A stretch of 8,076 bases of DNA from Prevotella sp. UBA3208 (GTDB lineage Bacteria > Bacteroidota > Bacteroidia > Bacteroidales > Bacteroidaceae). A program made the position numbers and the translations under genes. The notes beneath the pieces are model-generated. The model was not told where the DNA came from and searched no databases. It saw only the letters and a list, made by a program, of their open reading frames with translations. The DNA lies in assembly GCA_002363695.1 (NCBI GenBank), contig DEWO01000087.1, forward strand, positions 1 through 8,076, written 5' to 3'. Positions 1 to 7,963 of the stretch are shown here, in pieces. Every line of letters begins with the position of its first letter. Within the stretch, counting starts at the first letter, position 1.

Positions 1-1638
1 AAAGAGGCGTTCTCGGGCTTCAGCAGCACCTCGGTCATTGTAGTCGGTGTATTATTTGTCATTGTGGCAGGACTGACACATACTGGTGTGCTGTACGTGG
101 TAGTCAAATACCTGTTGGGGCAACCCACCAGCTACGGCAAGGCCGTGACGCGACTCATGTTCCCCGTAGCAGCCCTTAGTTCGTTTCTGAGCAACACCAC
201 GGTTGTGGCCATGTTTGTAGGCATCGTCAAGATGTGGTCAAAGAAACTCGGCATCTCACCGTCTAAACTGCTCATCCCCCTGAGCTATGCTTCAGGCATG
301 GGTGGTGTATGCACGCTTATCGGAACACCTCCAAACCTAATCATCAGCGGACTGTACGAGGAGAAGACAGGCGTGGCAATGAACATCTTAACCACTACAG
401 TTCCCGGACTGTTCTGTCTGGTCGTAGGAGTGCTGTCAGTCATCGCCATGCGCCGGCTGCTGCCCGACCGCAAGACACCAGAGAGTGCTTTCGAAGAGAC
501 TGGCGAATACACCGTGGAGTTTCAAGTGCCCTCAGACAACCCCTACATCAGCAAGACGCTGAAGGAAGCAGGACTGTTTCACGTCAATGGCGGCAGTCTG
601 ATAGAGTTGTACCATTACGACAATATACCCTTACCGCTGAGTGAGGACGAACCACTTATGGGTGGCGACCACCTGGTATATGCAGGTCAGATAGACGCCT
701 TGGTAGAATTAGCTTACAACCACCAATTGGTCAGTGCCGACCACCATTTGTTCTCCTACGACGAGTTTGACACAAACCGCAACCTTCGAACGGCATACGT
801 CAACTTCGGCAGCAGCTTAATAGGCAAGACCATTGAAGGCTGCACATTCGAGAAAGACAGCAACCTGACTCTTGTGGCAGTATCACGATACGGTGAGCGT
901 ATCAACAAATCACCAAGACAAGTTGTGCTTCAGGCAGGTGACACACTGCTCTTGCTGTGTCCCAAGAATGTCAATATTGACACCACGTCACCAAGAAGCG
1001 ACATCCACTTCTTCGAGTCAGACGACGTACCCAACGTCGGCACCGGCACCATCATATCCTCCATCATCATGATAGCCATGGTAGCATTGTCGGCATTAGG
1101 CGTTATGCCATTGCTGCAGTGCGCCTTCCTGGCAGCGGGCGCCATGCTGATATGCCGCTGCTGTAATACGGAGCAGGCCATGAAGGCAATAAACTGGGAC
1201 ATATTGATGGTCTTTGCCGGCAGTGCCGTATTGGGACTCGCCATACAGAAGACGGGCATCGCAGCGTTGTTGGCTAATGGCATACTCGACGTCTGCGGCA
1301 CCAACCCTCTCGTAGTGATGACTGCCGTCTGTCTGGTAGGCACCTTCATCACCGAATTCATATCCAACACCGCAGCAGGAGCCATGTTTTTCCCCATCAT
1401 GTATGAGGCTGCCGAGAAGATGGGCTACGACCCCTTCCCATTCCTCGTCGCACTGATGATCAGCGTCAGCAGCAGCTTTGCCACACCCATCGGCTCACCA
1501 ACCCACATGCTGGTATATGGCCCTGGCGGCTACCGCTTCAGCGACTTCATGCGAATAGGCTTGTTGATGAACCTGATTATCCTGGCTGCCAACATCCTGA
1601 TAGTGAACATCATCTATCCGCTGACGCCGCTGCCATGA
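1..1638 (+). CDS. SLC13/DASS-family anion transporter with two RCK_C domains (5' end outside window)
   Basis: This is an inner-membrane secondary transporter, probably a cation-coupled importer of divalent anions such as sulfate or dicarboxylates; the substrate cannot be told from sequence. The frame is open from base 1, so the N-terminus lies outside and 545 codons are visible. A GTG at 64 is internal: the codons before it encode a normal family segment (SGFSSTSVIVVGVLFVI). Numbering from base 1, the first SNT signature of the family is at residues 64-66, followed by GTPPN at 108-112. A soluble insert follows with two RCK_C/TrkA-C-like domains, at about 169-237 and 262-321. The second membrane half carries the mirror SNT motif at 455-457 and ATPIGSPTH from 494. 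The two SNT motifs are the known hallmark of the inverted-repeat DASS fold. RCK_C domains usually bind small ligands and may gate transport. The gene stops just before a likely terminator and appears to be a separate unit from lon. Family call is strong; substrate unknown. Confidence 0.9.
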   Translation, partial: KEAFSGFSSTSVIVVGVLFVIVAGLTHTGVLYVVVKYLLGQPTSYGKAVTRLMFPVAALSSFLSNTTVVAMFVGIVKMWSKKLGISPSKLLIPLSYASGMGGVCTLIGTPPNLIISGLYEEKTGVAMNILTTTVPGLFCLVVGVLSVIAMRRLLPDRKTPESAFEETGEYTVEFQVPSDNPYISKTLKEAGLFHVNGGSLIELYHYDNIPLPLSEDEPLMGGDHLVYAGQIDALVELAYNHQLVSADHHLFSYDEFDTNRNLRTAYVNFGSSLIGKTIEGCTFEKDSNLTLVAVSRYGERINKSPRQVVLQAGDTLLLLCPKNVNIDTTSPRSDIHFFESDDVPNVGTGTIISSIIMIAMVALSALGVMPLLQCAFLAAGAMLICRCCNTEQAMKAINWDILMVFAGSAVLGLAIQKTGIAALLANGILDVCGTNPLVVMTAVCLVGTFITEFISNTAAGAMFFPIMYEAAEKMGYDPFPFLVALMISVSSSFATPIGSPTHMLVYGPGGYRFSDFMRIGLLMNLIILAANILIVNIIYPLTPLP

Positions 1639-1668
1639 CACATGGCATCACTGGAAAGTGATTCTTTT
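1631..1668 (+). terminator. Tandem hairpins with T-rich tail at the transporter 3' end
   Basis: Two perfect inverted repeats lie back to back and share base 1647. The first, TGCCATG-ACA-CATGGCA (1631-1647), contains the stop codon TGA at 1636-1638. The second, ATCACT-GGAA-AGTGAT (1647-1662), has a GNRA-type GGAA loop and is followed by TCTTTT. The second hairpin plus the T-run fits an intrinsic terminator, but its stem has only two G-C pairs, so it may be leaky. The position, after the transporter and before a new promoter, supports the call. Confidence 0.5.
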
Positions 1669-1693
1669 AACTTCTCTTGAAGTACTTTTTACG

Positions 1694-1722
1694 TGAAAAA
1701 TCAAAATTAATTTGGTTTTTCA
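1694..1722. repeat. Imperfect palindrome overlapping the lon promoter -33 element
   Basis: The arms TGAAAAATCAAA (1694-1705) and TTTGGTTTTTCA (1711-1722) are reverse complements except for one T/G position, with a 5-base centre. The right arm includes the TTTG taken as the -33 element, so a protein bound here would compete with RNA polymerase. It resembles an operator by position and symmetry. It does not match the CIRCE heat-shock operator. The region is very AT-rich, so chance symmetry is a real alternative. Confidence 0.35.
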
Positions 1723-1742
1723 AGCACTTATTCGTACCTTTG
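1711..1742 (+). promoter_or_regulatory. Bacteroidetes-type primary sigma promoter for the lon operon
   Basis: TTTG at 1711-1714 is followed after 20 bases by TACCTTTG at 1735-1742. This matches the established Bacteroidetes consensus, a TTTG-like -33 element and TAnnTTTG at -7, at a normal spacing. Transcription would start a few bases downstream, around 1747-1750. It is the only convincing promoter of this type I found between genes and should drive lon and the coupled genes behind it. Confidence 0.75.
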
Positions 1743-1753
1743 CACCTCATTAT

Positions 1754-1764
1754 GGAAGAGAAAG
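1754..1764 (+). promoter_or_regulatory. Purine-rich ribosome-binding site deciding the lon start
   Basis: GGAAGAGAAAG lies 5 bases before the ATG at 1770, making that the best-supported start. An in-frame ATG at 1752 would sit almost on the inferred transcription start with no room for a binding site. An in-frame ATG at 1776 is two codons further on and cannot be excluded. Confidence 0.5.
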
Positions 1765-1769
1765 TAACA

Positions 1770-4220
1770 ATGTATATGGACAACAAGAACAGGGCGTTCT
1801 CGATGATTGCCGATGTAGAAGGCGATTACAGCGACCTGACGAATATGGAAATGCCGGACGTGCTGCCTATTTTGGCAGTACGCAATCTGGTGCTTTTTCC
1901 CGGTGTGGTGTCACCCATCCTGATTGGACGTGAGTCGAGCATGACGCTCATTCGTAAAGCCGAAAAGAGTGGAAGCATCGTCGGAGTCATCTGTCAAAGA
2001 GACCCAGAGGTGGACGTACCCATACGTGCCGACCTCTACGACCTTGGCGTCTATGCCAAGGTGCTGAAGACACTGACACTGCCCAACGGCAACATTACGG
2101 CCATCGTGCAGGGACTGGGACGTATGCGGCTGCTGGAGCTGACCAAGTACAAGCCCTATCTGATGGGCCATGCCGTCAGTGCGCCCGAGAACGAGCCCGA
2201 CAAGCATGACATGGAGTTCCGCACGGCGATGGACGACCTGCGCAACCAGACGTCAGAGTATATCAGCATGAGCGAGGAGATACCCGACGAGGCCTCTTTT
2301 GCTATCAAGAATGTGGGCAATGACATCATGGCGCTGAACTTCATCTGCTCTAACCTGCCCTTCAGCGTCAAGGAGAAGATGGCTCTGCTGCAACTCGACT
2401 CCATCAAGGAGCGCCTGTTCAACACCATGCGCATCATCAACCGCGAAATCAACCTGCTGACACTGAAGCTGGACATTCGCAACAAGACGCGCGACGACAT
2501 TGACGAGCAGCAGCGCAACTACTTCCTGCAACAGCAGATTAAGAACCTGCAGGCAGAGATGTCTGGCGAGAGTTCGCCGGAGAAGAAAGACCTGATGGAA
2601 AAGGCCAAGCAGAAGAAGTGGCCGGAGGAAATCGAGAAATTCTTCTATAAGGAGTGCGACAAGCTGGACCAGCTGAATCCCAACTCGCCCGACTTCAACG
2701 TGCAGCTGACTTACCTGCAGACACTGGTAGGACTGCCTTGGGGCGAATATACCCAGGACGACCTGAACCTCGCCCGGGCCAAGAAGATTCTTGACCGCGA
2801 CCACTATGGCATGGAGAAAGTCAAGGAGCGCATTCTGGAATACATTGCCGTGCTATCCCTGCGCGGCGACCTGAAGTCTCCGATTCTGTGTCTCTATGGT
2901 CCTCCGGGTGTGGGTAAGACCTCGTTGGGCAAGTCGATTGCCGATGCCCTGAAGCGCAAATACGTGCGCGTCTCGCTGGGCGGTCTGCACGACGAGGCAG
3001 AGATTCGCGGTCACCGCCGTACCTACATCGGTGCCATGCCCGGCCGCATCATCAAGAACATTCAGAAGGCAGGCAGCTCTAATCCTGTCTTCATCCTTGA
3101 CGAGATTGACAAGGTGACGCAGAACACCCACAACGGCGACCCTGCCTCGGCATTGCTCGAGGTGCTTGACCCAGAACAGAACGGGGCCTTCCACGACAAC
3201 TACCTGGATGTGGACTATGACCTGTCCAAGGTGATGTTCATTGCCACTGCCAACAATCTGGGGACCATTCCCCGTCCCCTACTCGACCGCATGGAGATTA
3301 TCGAGGTCAGCGGATATATCACCGAGGAGAAACTGGAGATTGCCAAGCGGCACCTGATACCGAAGGAGAAGGAGAACACGGGTCTGAACGACAAGAAGCT
3401 GAACTTCAACAAGGCCGCCATCGAGAAAATCATTGAGCAATACACCCGCGAAAGCGGTGTACGCCAGTTGGAGAAGCAAGTCAACAAGGCCTTGCGCAAG
3501 ATGGCCTTCAAGAAGGCTGAGAGCGGCGTGCTGCCTTACGAGAAGATTACGCCCACCGAGATTGAAGACCTGCTGGGCAAGCCTCCCTTCTATCGTGACA
3601 TCTATCAAGGCAACGACTATGCCGGTGTCGTTACGGGACTGGCCTGGACCAGCGTAGGCGGCGAGATTCTGTTTATTGAGACCTCGCTGTCGAAGGGCAA
3701 GGCCGGAAAACTGACACTGACGGGTAATCTGGGCGATGTCATGAAGGAGTCGGCTGTCATTGCACTGGAGTATGTCAAGGCTCATGTGGACGTCTTAGGC
3801 ATTGACTATCGTATCTTCGACCATTGGAACATCCATATCCACGTGCCTGAAGGTGCCACGCCCAAGGACGGTCCTTCGGCAGGCATTACCATTGCCACCT
3901 CCATTGCCTCGGCACTGACCCAACGCAAGGTGCGCAAGAACACGGCCATGACGGGCGAAATCACCCTGCGCGGCAAGGTGCTGCCCGTAGGCGGCATCAA
4001 GGAGAAGATTCTGGCTGCCAAGCGTGCCGGCATCACGGACATCGTGATGTGTCAGGAGAACGAGAAAGACATCAACGAGATTCCCGAGATGTACCTCAAG
4101 GGAGTGACGTTCCACTACGTAGAGAATATCAAGGACGTCTGGAACTTTGCCCTCACCGACGAGTTGGTAGAGCACCCGACCACATTTGACATTCCTGAAG
4201 AGAAAGACGAGAAGAAATGA
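1770..4220 (+). CDS. lon: ATP-dependent Lon protease
   Basis: LonA is a cytoplasmic homohexameric AAA+ serine protease that unfolds and degrades misfolded and regulatory proteins. From the ATG at 1770 it has 816 residues, somewhat longer than E. coli Lon (784) because of an N-terminal leader of about 30 residues. In order: the LON substrate-binding domain starts near LPILAVRN at residue 32; a helical and coiled-coil region spans about 180-300; the AAA+ module has Walker A GPPGVGKT (377-384), Walker B FILDEID (441-447), sensor-1 ATANN and an arginine finger near 507; the protease domain carries DGPSAG with catalytic Ser703 and GGIKEK with catalytic Lys746. The Ser-Lys spacing of 43 equals that of E. 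coli S679/K722. All catalytic elements are present, so the enzyme should be active. A possible upstream TTG start at 1677 is rejected because it precedes the promoter. The stop TGA (4218-4220) overlaps the tgt ATG, so tgt is probably translationally coupled. Confidence 0.97.
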   Translation: MYMDNKNRAFSMIADVEGDYSDLTNMEMPDVLPILAVRNLVLFPGVVSPILIGRESSMTLIRKAEKSGSIVGVICQRDPEVDVPIRADLYDLGVYAKVLKTLTLPNGNITAIVQGLGRMRLLELTKYKPYLMGHAVSAPENEPDKHDMEFRTAMDDLRNQTSEYISMSEEIPDEASFAIKNVGNDIMALNFICSNLPFSVKEKMALLQLDSIKERLFNTMRIINREINLLTLKLDIRNKTRDDIDEQQRNYFLQQQIKNLQAEMSGESSPEKKDLMEKAKQKKWPEEIEKFFYKECDKLDQLNPNSPDFNVQLTYLQTLVGLPWGEYTQDDLNLARAKKILDRDHYGMEKVKERILEYIAVLSLRGDLKSPILCLYGPPGVGKTSLGKSIADALKRKYVRVSLGGLHDEAEIRGHRRTYIGAMPGRIIKNIQKAGSSNPVFILDEIDKVTQNTHNGDPASALLEVLDPEQNGAFHDNYLDVDYDLSKVMFIATANNLGTIPRPLLDRMEIIEVSGYITEEKLEIAKRHLIPKEKENTGLNDKKLNFNKAAIEKIIEQYTRESGVRQLEKQVNKALRKMAFKKAESGVLPYEKITPTEIEDLLGKPPFYRDIYQGNDYAGVVTGLAWTSVGGEILFIETSLSKGKAGKLTLTGNLGDVMKESAVIALEYVKAHVDVLGIDYRIFDHWNIHIHVPEGATPKDGPSAGITIATSIASALTQRKVRKNTAMTGEITLRGKVLPVGGIKEKILAAKRAGITDIVMCQENEKDINEIPEMYLKGVTFHYVENIKDVWNFALTDELVEHPTTFDIPEEKDEKK

Positions 4221-5359
4221 AGTTCGAAGTACAGCATACCGACAACGCCTCTGACGCTCGTACCGGGCTGATAACGACAGACCATGGGCAGATTATGACG
4301 CCCATCTTCATGCCCGTGGGAACATGTGGTTCGGTCAAGGGCGTGCACTTCTCGGAACTGCGCGAGCAGGTGAAAGCGCAGATTATACTGGGCAACACCT
4401 ATCACCTGTACCTGCGTCCGGGGCTCGACATCCTGCGCAAGGCGGGAGGACTGCATCAGTTCAACACGTGGGACCGCCCTATTCTGACGGACTCAGGCGG
4501 TTTTCAGGTTTTTTCGCTGACGGGCATCCGCAAGTTGCGCGAAGAGGGCTGCGAGTTCCGTTCACACATCGACGGCTCGAAGCACATCTTCACGCCAGAG
4601 AACGTGATGGATACGGAGCGCATCATCGGTGCCGACATCATGATGGCTCTCGACGAGTGTCCGCCGGGACAGAGTGACTATCAGTATGCCAAGAAGTCGC
4701 TGGGACTGACGCAACGCTGGCTGGAACGCTGTGTCAAGCGCTTCAACGAGACAGAACCGCTGTACGGCTACAACCAGACGCTGTTTCCCATCGTACAGGG
4801 GTGTACCTACAAGGACTTGCGACAAGATGCTGCCAAGCACGTCGTTGACACATTAGGCAAGCTGAACGACGGGGGCGGAGCATCCATTGGCGGACTGGCC
4901 GTGGGTGAGCCGACGGAAGTGATGTACGACATGATTGAGGTGGTCAACGAGATTCTGCCCAAAGACCGTCCGCGCTACCTGATGGGTGTCGGCACCCCGC
5001 AGAACATCTTAGAGGCCATCGAGCGCGGTGTGGATATGTTCGACTGCGTCATGCCCACACGCAACGGCCGCAATGCCATGCTCTTTACCTACGAAGGCAC
5101 GATGAACATGCGCAACCAGAAGTGGCAGGACGACTTTTCACCCATCGACCCTGACGGCTGCGACATCGACCGTCTGCACTCTAAGGCATACCTGCATCAC
5201 TTGTTTAAGGCGCAGGAACTGCTGGCCATGCAGATAGCCTCCATCCACAATCTGGCTTTCTATCTGCGCCTGGTCACTGACGCGCGCACGCATATAGAAC
5301 AAGGTGACTTTGTACAGTGGAAGCGGTCCGTAATAGACAACTTAGGACGCAGAAGATGA
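4217..5359 (+). CDS. tgt: tRNA-guanine transglycosylase (queuosine pathway)
   Basis: Tgt swaps guanine-34 of GUN-anticodon tRNAs (Asp, Asn, His, Tyr) for preQ1, the step that commits the tRNA to queuosine. The 380-residue length is normal. Visible family elements: DSGGFQ at 92-97 with the conserved Asp92; ALDECPP with base-binding Asp146 and Cys148 (Z. mobilis D156/C158); IVQG with Gln194; GGLAVGE at 225-231; and nucleophile Asp276 in MFDCVMPTRNGRN. The bacterial-type Cys148 and the Val in GGLAVGE favour preQ1 as substrate. Oddly, the usual zinc motif CxCxxC is not intact: the aligned stretch, about 313-318, reads DGCDID and keeps one Cys, although the distal His344 (SIHNL) is present. The start ATG overlaps the lon stop as ATGA, with a purine-rich GAGAAGAA just upstream inside lon. 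Its own stop overlaps the next gene in the same way. Function is confident; metal binding is uncertain. Confidence 0.95.
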   Translation: MKFEVQHTDNASDARTGLITTDHGQIMTPIFMPVGTCGSVKGVHFSELREQVKAQIILGNTYHLYLRPGLDILRKAGGLHQFNTWDRPILTDSGGFQVFSLTGIRKLREEGCEFRSHIDGSKHIFTPENVMDTERIIGADIMMALDECPPGQSDYQYAKKSLGLTQRWLERCVKRFNETEPLYGYNQTLFPIVQGCTYKDLRQDAAKHVVDTLGKLNDGGGASIGGLAVGEPTEVMYDMIEVVNEILPKDRPRYLMGVGTPQNILEAIERGVDMFDCVMPTRNGRNAMLFTYEGTMNMRNQKWQDDFSPIDPDGCDIDRLHSKAYLHHLFKAQELLAMQIASIHNLAFYLRLVTDARTHIEQGDFVQWKRSVIDNLGRRR

Positions 5360-6588
5360 AAGAGAGACTGAAGAAGATATGGAATAAGATGCGCCGTCTC
5401 TGGCTGCGCCTGCTGATACTGCTGAGGCCGCTGGCCAAGTGGTTGCGCCGACTGCCGTGGCACCGGCTGGCCTGGGTGAAGAAGCTGAATCCCTTCCGCT
5501 ATATCAAGCGAATAGACCGGTACATCATTTATAAATTTATCGGTACCTACATCTACTCCATCATACTGATTATCAGCATATCCATCGTATTTGACGTCAA
5601 TGAGAACCTGGCCAAGTTCACCACTTACCATGCACCTCTGAGAGCCATCGTCTTTGACTATTATGCCAACTTTGTGCCCTACTTTTCCAATCTGTTCTCA
5701 CCGCTGTTCGTCTTCATTGCCGTCATTTTCTTTACATCGAAACTGGCAGGAAACTCCGAGATTATTGCCATGCTGGCCTGTGGCATGTCGTTCAAACGGC
5801 TGTTGCGCCCATACTTTATCTCGGCAGCACTGATTGCCATACTGAACTTCTTCCTTGGTGCCTATATCATTCCCAAGGGTACGGTGATTCGCCATGACTT
5901 TGAGTCACTCTACAAGAACAACAAGAAGAATACGTCGGCATCGAACATCCAGATTATGGTTGACCGTGGTGTGGTGGCCTATATTTCGCAGTATGACGAC
6001 ATCCGCAAGACCGGCTACGGCTTTGCACTATACAAGTTTGAGAACAAGAAGATGGTATCTCAGATGAATGCTTCTGTCATTCAGTATGATACCATCAGCG
6101 ACGAACGCTACCACTGGAAGGCCCGCAACTATAAAATCCGCAAGTTGAAAGGTATGCGCGAGCAGATTACGAGCGGCAACGAGATAGACACGCTTATCCA
6201 GATGGAGCCCATGGACCTGGTGTTCTCCAAGGGACAGCAGGAGACGTTCACCTCGCCCGAACTGCTTCGCTATATCTCCAAACAGCAGGAGCGCGGTTCA
6301 TCCAATGTCGTGCAATACGAAGTAGAATATCACAAGCGTATAGCCTCTTCGTTTGCCTCGTTCATCCTGACACTGATGGGTGTCTCACTGTCGTCCCGCA
6401 AGCGGAAAGGCGGCATGGGACTCTACCTTGGTATCGGACTGGCACTCTCGTTTACCTACATTCTGTTACAAACTATCTCGGCCACCTTTGCCATCAATGC
6501 GGGCACTCCCCCCATGCTGGCTGCCTGGATACCTAACATTCTGTACTCTTTCATCGCATACTTCTGTTATAAACAAGCACCCAACTAA
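5356..6588 (+). CDS. LptF/LptG-family (YjgP/YjgQ) lipopolysaccharide export permease
   Basis: This is an inner-membrane subunit family of the LptB2FG ABC exporter, which extracts lipopolysaccharide and passes it to the LptC/A/D bridge. From the ATG at 5356 it has 410 residues. The family begins at RIDRYIIYKFIGTY (about 52-65). Predicted membrane helices lie near 62-79, 103-127 and 153-173; a periplasmic beta-rich domain spans about 175-300; three more helices lie near 330-347, 354-372 and 386-406. That is the normal 3 + periplasmic domain + 3 layout. LptF and LptG cannot be told apart here, so no symbol is given. Unusual is the N-terminal extension of about 50 residues with 16 Arg/Lys, 5 Trp and one acidic residue. 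A longer GTG start at 5317 would overlap tgt by 43 bases and is less likely than the ATGA junction with AGGA upstream. ATG 5389 (Met12) is a further alternative. The partner permease and the ATPase are not in the window. Confidence 0.88.
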   Translation: MKERLKKIWNKMRRLWLRLLILLRPLAKWLRRLPWHRLAWVKKLNPFRYIKRIDRYIIYKFIGTYIYSIILIISISIVFDVNENLAKFTTYHAPLRAIVFDYYANFVPYFSNLFSPLFVFIAVIFFTSKLAGNSEIIAMLACGMSFKRLLRPYFISAALIAILNFFLGAYIIPKGTVIRHDFESLYKNNKKNTSASNIQIMVDRGVVAYISQYDDIRKTGYGFALYKFENKKMVSQMNASVIQYDTISDERYHWKARNYKIRKLKGMREQITSGNEIDTLIQMEPMDLVFSKGQQETFTSPELLRYISKQQERGSSNVVQYEVEYHKRIASSFASFILTLMGVSLSSRKRKGGMGLYLGIGLALSFTYILLQTISATFAINAGTPPMLAAWIPNILYSFIAYFCYKQAPN

Positions 6589-7935
6589 ATGACATTTGAA
6601 GAAACATATCTAAACGATAATATTTTAGATGCGCTCTATGATATGCATTTCGAGGAAATGACTCCCATTCAGGAGAAGTGCATCCCCGAGATTCTGGACG
6701 AGCGCGACCTGATTGGTATTGCCCAGACGGGAACAGGTAAGACCGCTGCCTATCTGCTACCCATTCTGTCCATGTTAGATGACGGCGATTATCCTAAAGA
6801 CGCAGTCAACTGCATCGTCATGGCTCCCACACGCGAGCTGGCACAGCAGATAGACCAGGCCATGCAGGGTTTTGGCTACTATCTGGACGGCATCTCCAGT
6901 GTCGCCGTCTATGGCGGCAATGACGGCAGCCGCTTCGACGTAGAGACGAAGGGACTCAAGATGGGTGCGGATGTGATTATCGCCACTCCCGGACGACTGC
7001 TCAGCCATATACGAATGGGACACCTTGACCTCTCCCGACTGAGTTTCTTTGTGCTTGACGAGGCAGACCGTATGCTCGACATGGGTTTCTCTGACGATAT
7101 TCTCAGCATTGCCAAACTACTGCCCAAAGAGCATCAGACTATTATGTTCTCGGCCACCATGCCAAGCAAGATTCAGCAGTTGGCACGCACACTGCTCACC
7201 GACCCCGTGGAGGTCAAGATTGCCGTGTCGAAACCTGCTGAGAAGATACAACAGTCGGCCTATGTGTGTTATGAGCCACAAAAAATTGGAATCATCCGTT
7301 CCCTATTTAAGGCAGGAGAACTGGAACGTGTTATCATTTTCTCTGGCAAGAAAGATAAAGTAAAGGATATTACCCGTGAATTGAAGCGCATGAATATTAA
7401 TTGTGCCGCCATGCATAGTGACCTGTCACAAGCAGAGCGTGACGATGTGATGTATCGCTTCAAGGCCGGCCAGGTCTCCGTACTCGTGGCTACCGACATC
7501 GTAGCCCGTGGCATTGATATTGACGATATTCTCATGGTCATCAACTACGACGTGCCTCGTGATGCAGAAGACTATGTGCACCGCATAGGCCGTACGGCCC
7601 GGGCCCAGCGTGACGGTATAGCCATCACGCTCGTCTCCGAACAGGACATACGCTACTTCTCTGACATCGAACGTTTCCTTGAACGGGAAATCCTGAAGAA
7701 TCCCCTACCCGACGGTCTGGGCGAGGGGCCTGAATACAAGCCTTCAGCACCCCGTCCCCATCACAAGCCCTCACGCGGTCGTGGAGGCCGTGGCCGCAGC
7801 GGAAAGCCCCGAAACAAGAAACAGTCACGGTCTACCCCAAACGCTCAATCAGCCCCAGAAAAGAAGAAACGCAACCACCATGGCGGGCACCATCACAAGA
7901 AAGGCAGTCAAAAGGCACAGGACGTTTCACAATAA
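6589..7935 (+). CDS. DEAD-box RNA helicase, RhlE-like, with basic C-terminal tail
   Basis: DEAD-box helicases are cytoplasmic ATP-dependent enzymes that locally unwind RNA in ribosome assembly, mRNA decay or cold adaptation. All core motifs of this 448-residue protein are intact: Q motif with Phe3 and TPIQ (Gln28), motif I AQTGTGKT (45-52), Ia PTRELAQQ (80-87), GG (109-110), Ib TPGR (133-136), II DEAD (157-160), III SAT (188-190), V ATDIVARGID (301-310) and VI HRIGRTAR (331-338). The two RecA-like domains end near 372. A disordered tail follows, rich in Arg, Lys, Gly and His, with RGRGGRGR and a His-rich cluster near the end; such tails typically bind RNA nonspecifically. The ATG directly follows the stop of the upstream gene (TAAATG), and I see no Shine-Dalgarno site, so translation probably depends on coupling. 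The first 60 bases look more AT-rich than the neighbouring coding sequence. The RhlE assignment rests on the motif pattern plus the tail and is less certain than the DEAD-box call. Confidence 0.94.
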   Translation: MTFEETYLNDNILDALYDMHFEEMTPIQEKCIPEILDERDLIGIAQTGTGKTAAYLLPILSMLDDGDYPKDAVNCIVMAPTRELAQQIDQAMQGFGYYLDGISSVAVYGGNDGSRFDVETKGLKMGADVIIATPGRLLSHIRMGHLDLSRLSFFVLDEADRMLDMGFSDDILSIAKLLPKEHQTIMFSATMPSKIQQLARTLLTDPVEVKIAVSKPAEKIQQSAYVCYEPQKIGIIRSLFKAGELERVIIFSGKKDKVKDITRELKRMNINCAAMHSDLSQAERDDVMYRFKAGQVSVLVATDIVARGIDIDDILMVINYDVPRDAEDYVHRIGRTARAQRDGIAITLVSEQDIRYFSDIERFLEREILKNPLPDGLGEGPEYKPSAPRPHHKPSRGRGGRGRSGKPRNKKQSRSTPNAQSAPEKKKRNHHGGHHHKKGSQKAQDVSQ

Positions 7936-7963
7936 AACAGAGGAAACAGCGTTTATAGTAACG

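Noticed and set aside
64..66. GTG as the start of the SLC13 transporter
   Set aside because: The frame stays open to base 1 and the preceding codons encode a typical hydrophobic segment of the family, so the gene begins outside the window.
1677..1769. N-terminal extension of Lon from a TTG at 1677
   Set aside because: It runs across the palindrome and the -33/-7 promoter, upstream of the likely transcription start, and encodes no recognisable Lon sequence.
2253..2804. Long open frame on the minus strand inside lon (183 codons, Leu/Val/Gln-rich)
   Set aside because: It is antisense to a conserved coding region, has no recognisable domain, and its composition is what the complement of the Lon helical region would give.
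3279..3785. Minus-strand open frame opposite the Lon AAA+/protease region
   Set aside because: Same reasoning: a shadow of conserved coding sequence with no domain, promoter or ribosome-binding site that I could see.
5317..5355. GTG start giving a longer LptF/G-family protein
   Set aside because: It would overlap tgt by 43 bases, while ATG 5356 makes an ATGA junction like the one between lon and tgt.
7936..7963. Possible terminator or promoter between the helicase and the last gene
   Set aside because: Only a 5-bp GTTTC/GAAAC pairing without a T-run, and no TAnnTTTG element, could be found.
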